Source: 40CM-4-68-19 sp036513415 (GTDB lineage Bacteria > Myxococcota > Myxococcia > Myxococcales > 40CM-4-68-19). From it: DNA of 30,210 nt. Numbering within the stretch: position 1 is the stretch's first letter; every line of letters begins with the position of its first letter. Positions 25,347-30,210 of the stretch are shown piece after piece. The stretch lies in NCBI GenBank assembly GCA_036513415.1, contig DATBZA010000052.1, positions 1 to 30,210 of the forward strand, read 5' to 3'. The notes under the pieces were generated by a model, which ran no database searches, had not been told where the DNA came from, and saw only the letters and a program-made list of their open reading frames with translations. Made by a program: the position numbers and the translations under genes.

Positions 25347-25871
25347 CTACCCCTTCACGATGACGCCGCAGGCGATGCGATCGCCGGAGTTCCCCGCTGG
25401 ATCGGTGACGTCATCGTCCGCCTTGGCATGAACCACCAGCGACGAGCCGTCGGCGTCGAGCAGGCTGTCGGGTCTTCCGGTTTCCAGCGTCACGTCTGGC
25501 ACCAGCATTTCAACCGTCAGCTTGCTGTTCGCCGGGATGAAGATGTCGGGCATGTCGCCCGCGTGCTCCCCTTGGGGCGACTTGATTCCGTGCTTGTGGC
25601 CAGCGGGGTTGAAGTGACCTCCGGCGCTCTGAAAAGTTGGCGCCTCGCACTTGCCGGTCTGGTGGATATGGAAGGCGTGCTCGCCGGGCGGCAGGTTCTG
25701 GAACGCCGCGCGGATCAACACTCCATGCGGCGTCTGCTCGAGCACGGCGGAGCCTGCGCTCTTGCCGTCGCTTCTCTCCAAACGGGCGACGGCGAGGAGC
25801 TTCGCATCGGCGCCTGCAGCGATTGGGGAAACGATCGAGACGAGTCCGGCGGCGAGAATGGCGCGGTTCAC
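25347..25871 (-). CDS. sodC: Periplasmic Cu/Zn superoxide dismutase
   Basis: A 174-residue enzyme that converts superoxide to peroxide and oxygen in the periplasm. GTG 25871 is chosen because AGGAGG lies 5-6 nt upstream and because it opens a signal peptide (NRAILAAGLVSIVSPIAAG); the frame extends to 25931 without support. Metal ligands are complete and correctly spaced: H68 and H70 (HAFHIHQTGKC), bridging H86 (GGHFNP), H94, H103 and D106 for zinc (GEHAGDMPD), and H148 for copper (LVVHAKADD). The disulfide pair C75/C168 and the guiding arginine R165 (GDRIACGV) are also present. It is the first gene of a pair with the coiled-coil protein, and is divergent from the molybdenum hydroxylase operon. 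Confidence 0.94.
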   Translation of the reverse strand: MNRAILAAGLVSIVSPIAAGADAKLLAVARLERSDGKSAGSAVLEQTPHGVLIRAAFQNLPPGEHAFHIHQTGKCEAPTFQSAGGHFNPAGHKHGIKSPQGEHAGDMPDIFIPANSKLTVEMLVPDVTLETGRPDSLLDADGSSLVVHAKADDDVTDPAGNSGDRIACGVIVKG

Positions 25872-26023
25872 TGATCCTCCTGGTCCTGCGCGTTGGCGCT
25901 CGGACCTCCTGAGCAACTTCCGGACCATCACTGGCTTCTGGCAACACGCGTCGATTCGGCGGCAGTGCTGTCAAATGCCCGCCCATCGCTGTCCAAGTGG
26001 AAGGCCGCTGCTGATCAATCCGT

Positions 26024-26036
26024 AGACAGATTGTCT
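26024..26036. promoter_or_regulatory. Inverted repeat in the sodC / Mo-hydroxylase divergent region
   Basis: AGACA-GAT-TGTCT is a perfect 5+3+5 inverted repeat in the 292-bp gap between sodC and the oxidoreductase operon, a size typical of LysR- or TetR-type half-sites. A TTGACA box facing sodC lies at 25974-25969 but lacks a good -10. No regulator gene is in sight, so the operator role is a guess. Confidence 0.25.
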
Positions 26037-26163
26037 GAGCCATGAACATCGCGGCGGCTAGTGCGCGCTCCAGCGAGGCATGCTCACAACTGGCGCGATC
26101 GTTGCTGTGTCGAGACCCGAACGAGGTTTGGCACTGCGGAAGGCCCGGCTGGAGGCATGCGGA

Positions 26164-27213
26164 ATGGCAGACGGCCCGCAACTGAAGCCACCGAACGGCG
26201 ACGCGTCGCATGGCGAACGCAGGGAACGCCAGGGACTCTGCAAGCCGGCTGACGCGTCGAACGCGATCTCCGGTGGCCCCTGGGTGCTCGCCTTCTGCCC
26301 AGGCCCTTCCGGCTCGACCTGCCCGCGCCCGAGCGAGGCGCTGCTCGCGGAGCTGCGCGGGCTGGGAGCGAGCCTCGCAGTCTTGCGGCCGGACGGCGGA
26401 ACCTTGCTGCGCCCAGAGGATTCTCCCCAGCCGCTGGGCCCCACGCCCGCGCTTTGGGCCCGGCACGGGGCACCTCCGGACCGCGCAACGCTGGTGGTCC
26501 TCGACAACGAAGGCCAAGTGCGCTTGTGCCGCACGCTGGACGCCTCCGCCGACGTGGAGTGGATGCTGCTGCGCGCGCTGCGCGATGCTGCTCGCGCCCT
26601 CGCTCCCGCGCGCCGGGTAGGCCGGCGCGAGCTCCTGGTGTGCGCGCTCGCGCCGGCGGTGGCCGCAGCGGTGCTCGACGCCTGCGCGGGAGCGCCCCGG
26701 GGCGCTGACCAGCGACCGGTGCAGACGGCCTCCAGCGGCCCGGACCTGACCGACGTGGCGCTGGTGATCAACGGCGAGCGCCGCGTGCTTCGCATCGAGT
26801 CGCGGGTGACGCTGCTCGATGCGCTGCGCGAGCAGCTCGGCCTCACCGGCACCAAGAAGGGCTGCGACATGGGCCAGTGCGGCGCCTGCACCGTGCTGGT
26901 GGACGGCAAGCGCATCGACTCCTGCCTCGCGCTCGCCGTCCAGCACGAGGGGCGCGAGATCACGACCATCGAGGGCCTCGCGCGCGGCGAGGATCTCCAC
27001 CCGGTGCAAGCGGCGTTCCTCGAGCAGGACGCATTCCAGTGCGGCTACTGCACGCCGGGCCAGATCCTCTCGGCCGTGGCCCTGCTCGCGGAGCGCAAGG
27101 GGCAGGCGCTGGACGACGACGCCATCCGCGAGGGCATGAGCGGCAACCTGTGCCGTTGCGGCGCCTATCCAAACATCGTTGCCGCCGTGCGCGGCGTCGC
27201 TGGGAGGAGTTGA
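26164..27213 (+). CDS. 2Fe-2S subunit of a PaoA/YagT-like Mo-hydroxylase with redoxin-like N-terminal domain
   Basis: A 349-residue electron-transfer subunit. ATG 26164 is chosen because GGAGG (26151-26155) lies 8 nt upstream; the frame extends to 26080. The C-terminal 170 residues are the standard two-cluster protein: GCDMGQCGACTVLVDGKRIDSC (C234, C239, C242, C254) and the second cluster CGYCTPGQ ... NLCRCGAY, close to E. coli YagT/PaoA. Upstream, residues about 38-140 look like a degenerate peroxiredoxin/thioredoxin-fold domain (WVLAFCPGPSGSTCPRPSEA with C45 and C53, ALLAELRGLGASLAVLRPDG, ATLVVLDNEGQVRL). Between the two sits a twin-arginine-like hydrophobic segment (VGRRELLVCALAPAVAAAVL, about 152-171) where PaoA has its N-terminal Tat signal. 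This layout makes the cellular location uncertain. First gene of the operon. Confidence 0.9.
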   Translation: MADGPQLKPPNGDASHGERRERQGLCKPADASNAISGGPWVLAFCPGPSGSTCPRPSEALLAELRGLGASLAVLRPDGGTLLRPEDSPQPLGPTPALWARHGAPPDRATLVVLDNEGQVRLCRTLDASADVEWMLLRALRDAARALAPARRVGRRELLVCALAPAVAAAVLDACAGAPRGADQRPVQTASSGPDLTDVALVINGERRVLRIESRVTLLDALREQLGLTGTKKGCDMGQCGACTVLVDGKRIDSCLALAVQHEGREITTIEGLARGEDLHPVQAAFLEQDAFQCGYCTPGQILSAVALLAERKGQALDDDAIREGMSGNLCRCGAYPNIVAAVRGVAGRS

Positions 27214-27215
27214 CC

Positions 27216-28196
27216 ATGCGCCTGATCCACTTCCAGCGCGCCTCCGGCATCGACGAAGCCCTCCGCGCCGGATCGGTGCCGGACACTGCCTTCCTCGCCG
27301 GAGGCACCTCGCTGGTGGACTTGATGAAGCTCGAGGTGCTCCACCCGGCGCGGGTCGTCGACGTGGGCCGCCTCGCGCTGACGCGCATCGACAGCGAAGG
27401 CGGTGGGCTGCGCATCGGAGCGCTCGCCACCAACACCGACGTGGCCCAGAACGGCGAGGTGAAGAAGAAGCTGCCGGCGCTCAGCGAGGCGCTGCTGTCC
27501 GGCGCCTCGCCGCAGCTGCGCAATGCCGCCACCGTGGGCGGGAACTTGTTGCAACGCACGCGCTGCGCCTACTACCGCGACCTCGCAACCGCCTGCAACA
27601 AGCGAAACCCCGGCGGGGGTTGCGACGCGCTGCAGGGCTGGACACGCATGCACGCCGTGCTCGGCACCAGCGACCACTGCATCGCCGCGCACCCCTCGGA
27701 CATGTGCGTGGCGCTGGCCGCGCTGGACGCCACCGTCCGCGTGCGCGGAGCTGCGGGCGAACGGGACATCCCCTTCGCCGAGCTGCACCTGCTTCCCGGC
27801 GAGCACCCGGAACGGGAGTTCGCGCTCGCGCCAGGCGAGCTCATCATCTCGGTGTTCGTGCCGGTGACGCCGCAGGCCGCCCGATCGCGCTACCTCAAGG
27901 TGCGCGACCGCGCCTCCTACGCCTTCGCGCTCGCCTCCTGCGCGGCCGCGCTGCACGTCGAGGGAGGCAGGATCCGCGCGGCAGGGCTGGCGCTGGGCGG
28001 CGTGGGCACCAAACCCTGGCGCGTCCCGGAGGCGGAGGCGGCACTGATCGGCAAGGCGCCCTCGGCCGAGGCGTTCGCGCGCGCGGCGGAGATCGCCCTG
28101 CGCGGGGCGCGCACGCGGCCCGACAACGCCTTCAAGGTGGAGCTGGCCAGACGGACGGCGGTGCGGGCCCTCCGGCGTGCGGCGGAGGCCACATGA
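27216..28196 (+). CDS. FAD subunit of a PaoB/YagS-like Mo-hydroxylase
   Basis: A 326-residue FAD-binding subunit of the xanthine dehydrogenase family. The ATG follows the upstream stop by two bases and has GGGAGGAG at 27202-27209. Seen: the FAD loops LAGGTSLVDLMKLEVLHP (about 27-44) and GASPQLRNAATVGGNLLQRTRC, and the CO-dehydrogenase flavoprotein C-terminal domain. As in E. coli PaoB there is a cysteine-bearing insertion, here C117, C127, C136 and C155 (TRCAYYRD, ACNKRNPGGGC, GTSDHCIAAHPSDM), which in PaoB carries an extra [4Fe-4S] cluster not found in xanthine dehydrogenase. This places the complex in the aldehyde oxidoreductase (PaoABC) branch. Its stop overlaps the Mo-subunit start by ATGA. 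Confidence 0.93.
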   Translation: MRLIHFQRASGIDEALRAGSVPDTAFLAGGTSLVDLMKLEVLHPARVVDVGRLALTRIDSEGGGLRIGALATNTDVAQNGEVKKKLPALSEALLSGASPQLRNAATVGGNLLQRTRCAYYRDLATACNKRNPGGGCDALQGWTRMHAVLGTSDHCIAAHPSDMCVALAALDATVRVRGAAGERDIPFAELHLLPGEHPEREFALAPGELIISVFVPVTPQAARSRYLKVRDRASYAFALASCAAALHVEGGRIRAAGLALGGVGTKPWRVPEAEAALIGKAPSAEAFARAAEIALRGARTRPDNAFKVELARRTAVRALRRAAEAT

Positions 28197-30210
28197 AGGA
28201 CTCGGTGGGAAAGCCGCTGGTGCGCGCCGACGGGCGCGCCAAAGTGACCGGCCAGGCGAGGTACTCGGCGGAGGTGCAGGTGGCGGGCGTGGCGTACGCG
28301 GTGATGGTCACCAGCAGGAGCGCCCGCGGCCGCGTTGCGTCCTTCGACACCGCCTCGGCCGAGCGCGAGCCAGGCGTGCTAGCGGTGCTCACCCACCAGA
28401 ACGCGATGCGCCTTCCCGGCGGCGAGGGGGCGGTCGATCCGAGCGACCGCGTGGTGCAGGTGCTGCAAGACGACCGCATCTTCTACAGCAACCAGCCCAT
28501 CGCGCTGGTGGTTGCCGACACGCTCGAGCGCGCCACGCACGCGGCCCTGCTGGTGCGCGCGCGGGAGGAGCCGGAGAAGTTCACCGTGCGGCTCGACGAC
28601 GAGATCGACCGGGCCTTTCCGCAGCAGACGTTCAGCTCGGCGGGAACGTTTCCTGCCGACGAGGTGCACGGCGACATCGAGGGGGGCTTGAGCCGGGGCC
28701 CGGCCCGCATCGACCAGACCTACGAAATGCCGCCCGAGACGCACAACCCCATCGAGCCGCACGCTACCATTGCGGTGTGGAGCGGGCCCGACCGGGTCAC
28801 GGTCTACGACGCCACGCAGGGGGTCTTCGGCGTCCGCAAGAAGCTCGCCAAGGCCTTTGGCCTGCCGCCCGAGAACGTGCGGGTGCTCACCAAGTTCGTG
28901 GGAGGCGGATTCGGTTGCAAGGGCTCGGTCTGGTCGCACGTGGTGCTCTCGACGCTCGCGGCGAAGCAGGTAGGCCGGCCGGTCAAGCTGGTGCTCACGC
29001 GGCAACAGATGTTCGGCATGGTGGGCGGCCGTCCTCGCATTCGCCAACGCCTGCGGGCCGCCGCCACACAGGACGGGCGGCTCACTGCTCTGTCCCACCA
29101 GAGCACCTCGACCACCTCCCGGTTCGACATCTTCCTAGAGCCCGCCGCGTCTGTCAGCCGCCACATGTACGCGAGCGCGGCGTTGGAAACGCGCCACCGG
29201 CTGGTCCGACTCGACATCGGCACGCCGACCTACATGCGCGCGCCCGGTGAATCGAGCGGCAGCTTCGCGCTCGAGTCGGCGATGGACGAGCTGGCCCATG
29301 AGCTGAAGATGGATCCGCTGGAGCTGCGCCTGCGCAACTACGCCGAGGTCGATCCGTCCAACGGCAAGCCCTTCTCGAGCAAGTCGCTGCGAACCTGCTA
29401 TCGGATGGCCGCCGACCGCTTCGGCTGGCAGCGCCGCAACCCCTCCCCGCGTGCGGTGCGGCGCGACGGCTGGCTCGTGGGGATGGGAATGGCCACCGCT
29501 TCGTATCCGGCCAACTTCAACAAGGCCTCCGCGGTGGCGCGGCTCTTGCCCGACGGGAGCGCGGTCGTGCAAAGCGGCGCGGTCGACATCGGCACCGGCA
29601 CTTACACCGTGATGACGCAGGTGGCCGCGGACGCGCTCGGCGTTTCCCCGGAGCGGGTCAAGTTCGACCTGGGGGACACCGAAATGCCCGAGGCGCCACG
29701 GTCGGGCGGTTCGCAGACGGCCGCCAGCGTCTCCTCGGCGGTGCTCCTGGCCTGCCGCGCCCTGCGCGACAAGCTGATCGGCATGGCGGTGGCCGATCCA
29801 CGCTCGCCGCTGAAGGGCGCCGCGGCCGCGAATCTGAAGGTCGCGGACGGCCGCCTTTCGGCGGGCGGAGCGTCGGACGCCTACGCGGACGTCGTCGCGC
29901 GCGCAGGTGGCAGGCCGGTAGAGGCGCGCGCCGATGCGCAGCCCGACCAGGAGCGCAAGAAGTACGCGCTGCAGTCCTTCGGCGCGCAGTTCGCCGAGGT
30001 CCACGTCGACCCCGAGCTGGGGCAGGTGCGCGTGGCCCGGCTGGTGGCCGCCTTCGCCGCGGGCCGCATCCTCAACGCGCGCACCGCGCGCAGCCAGTTC
30101 ATGGGCGGAATGGTGTGGGGCATCGGCATGGCCCTGCACGAGCACACCGTCTACGACGAGAAGCTGGGCCGGATCATGAGCCGCGACCTGGCCGACTACC
30201 ACGTGCCCAC
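28193..30210 (+). CDS. Molybdopterin subunit of a PaoC/YagR-like aldehyde oxidoreductase, cut by the window end
   Basis: An open frame of 672 codons from ATG 28193 to the window edge with no stop, so the C-terminus is missing. ATGA couples it to the FAD-subunit gene. The protein begins VGKPLVRADGRAKVTGQARYSAE, as xanthine dehydrogenase-family Mo subunits do. Seen: IEPHATIAVW, the cofactor-binding GGGFGCKGS (from residue 237), PTYMRAPGESSGSFALESAMDELA with the conserved arginine R349, DIGTGTYTVMTQVAADALG and GDTEMPEAPRSGGSQTAASV. PaoC has about 732 residues, so about 60 should remain, including the active-site glutamate. It binds the Mo-cofactor and would oxidise aldehydes or N-heterocycles with electrons leaving through the other two subunits. 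The substrate is unknown; maturation genes are not in the window. Confidence 0.93.
   Translation, partial: MKDSVGKPLVRADGRAKVTGQARYSAEVQVAGVAYAVMVTSRSARGRVASFDTASAEREPGVLAVLTHQNAMRLPGGEGAVDPSDRVVQVLQDDRIFYSNQPIALVVADTLERATHAALLVRAREEPEKFTVRLDDEIDRAFPQQTFSSAGTFPADEVHGDIEGGLSRGPARIDQTYEMPPETHNPIEPHATIAVWSGPDRVTVYDATQGVFGVRKKLAKAFGLPPENVRVLTKFVGGGFGCKGSVWSHVVLSTLAAKQVGRPVKLVLTRQQMFGMVGGRPRIRQRLRAAATQDGRLTALSHQSTSTTSRFDIFLEPAASVSRHMYASAALETRHRLVRLDIGTPTYMRAPGESSGSFALESAMDELAHELKMDPLELRLRNYAEVDPSNGKPFSSKSLRTCYRMAADRFGWQRRNPSPRAVRRDGWLVGMGMATASYPANFNKASAVARLLPDGSAVVQSGAVDIGTGTYTVMTQVAADALGVSPERVKFDLGDTEMPEAPRSGGSQTAASVSSAVLLACRALRDKLIGMAVADPRSPLKGAAAANLKVADGRLSAGGASDAYADVVARAGGRPVEARADAQPDQERKKYALQSFGAQFAEVHVDPELGQVRVARLVAAFAAGRILNARTARSQFMGGMVWGIGMALHEHTVYDEKLGRIMSRDLADYHVP

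Noticed and set aside
26042..26185. A small ORF of about 47 codons before the 2Fe-2S subunit gene
   Set aside because: It has no ribosome site, overlaps the real start and shows no recognisable sequence.

Overview
The window is GC-rich throughout, densely coding, uses GTG starts often, and carries several lipoproteins and modular secreted proteins. This fits a Gram-negative soil-type bacterium; Myxococcota (old Deltaproteobacteria) is my best guess, from style only, with no rRNA or marker gene to confirm it. I see no tRNA, rRNA, CRISPR array, insertion sequence or phage gene. Nineteen of the 20 protein genes look intact and the last runs off the right edge.

Left part (1-5.2 kb, + strand): a full-length pyruvate carboxylase, a small DUF3455-type lipoprotein and an alpha/beta hydrolase. 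Next (5.2-10.8 kb, - strand) comes a probable catabolic operon: serine--glyoxylate-type aminotransferase, ACS-family MFS transporter and a large FAD plus Fe-S 2-hydroxyacid dehydrogenase of the GlcD/YdiJ type. It is divergent from an FCD-type GntR regulator (10.9-11.6 kb), and a palindrome sits in the shared control region.

Middle part (11.7-20.7 kb, - strand): a translationally coupled pair made of a secreted Asp-box (BNR) beta-propeller protein with a C-terminal dockerin-like segment and a probable lipoprotein with Ig-like repeats and a possible cohesin-like C-terminal domain. Upstream lies a sugar-modification group (GT-A-type glycosyltransferase, WecE-like sugar aminotransferase, SAM methyltransferase) and a YddA/BacA-type ABC transporter.

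Right part (21-30.2 kb): a DUF4136 lipoprotein (+); an MsbA-like ABC exporter coupled to a phospholipase-D-fold protein (-); a periplasmic Cu/Zn superoxide dismutase followed by a secreted coiled-coil protein (-); and, divergent from these, a three-gene molybdenum hydroxylase operon (+) resembling periplasmic aldehyde oxidoreductase PaoABC. Its Fe-S subunit has an unusual redoxin-like N-terminal domain. Its Mo subunit is open to the window edge and lacks about 60 C-terminal residues by comparison with PaoC.

The most interesting signals are the candidate dockerin/cohesin-like surface pair, the redoxin-2Fe-2S fusion, and the GntR-controlled aminotransferase/transporter/oxidase operon of unknown substrate.
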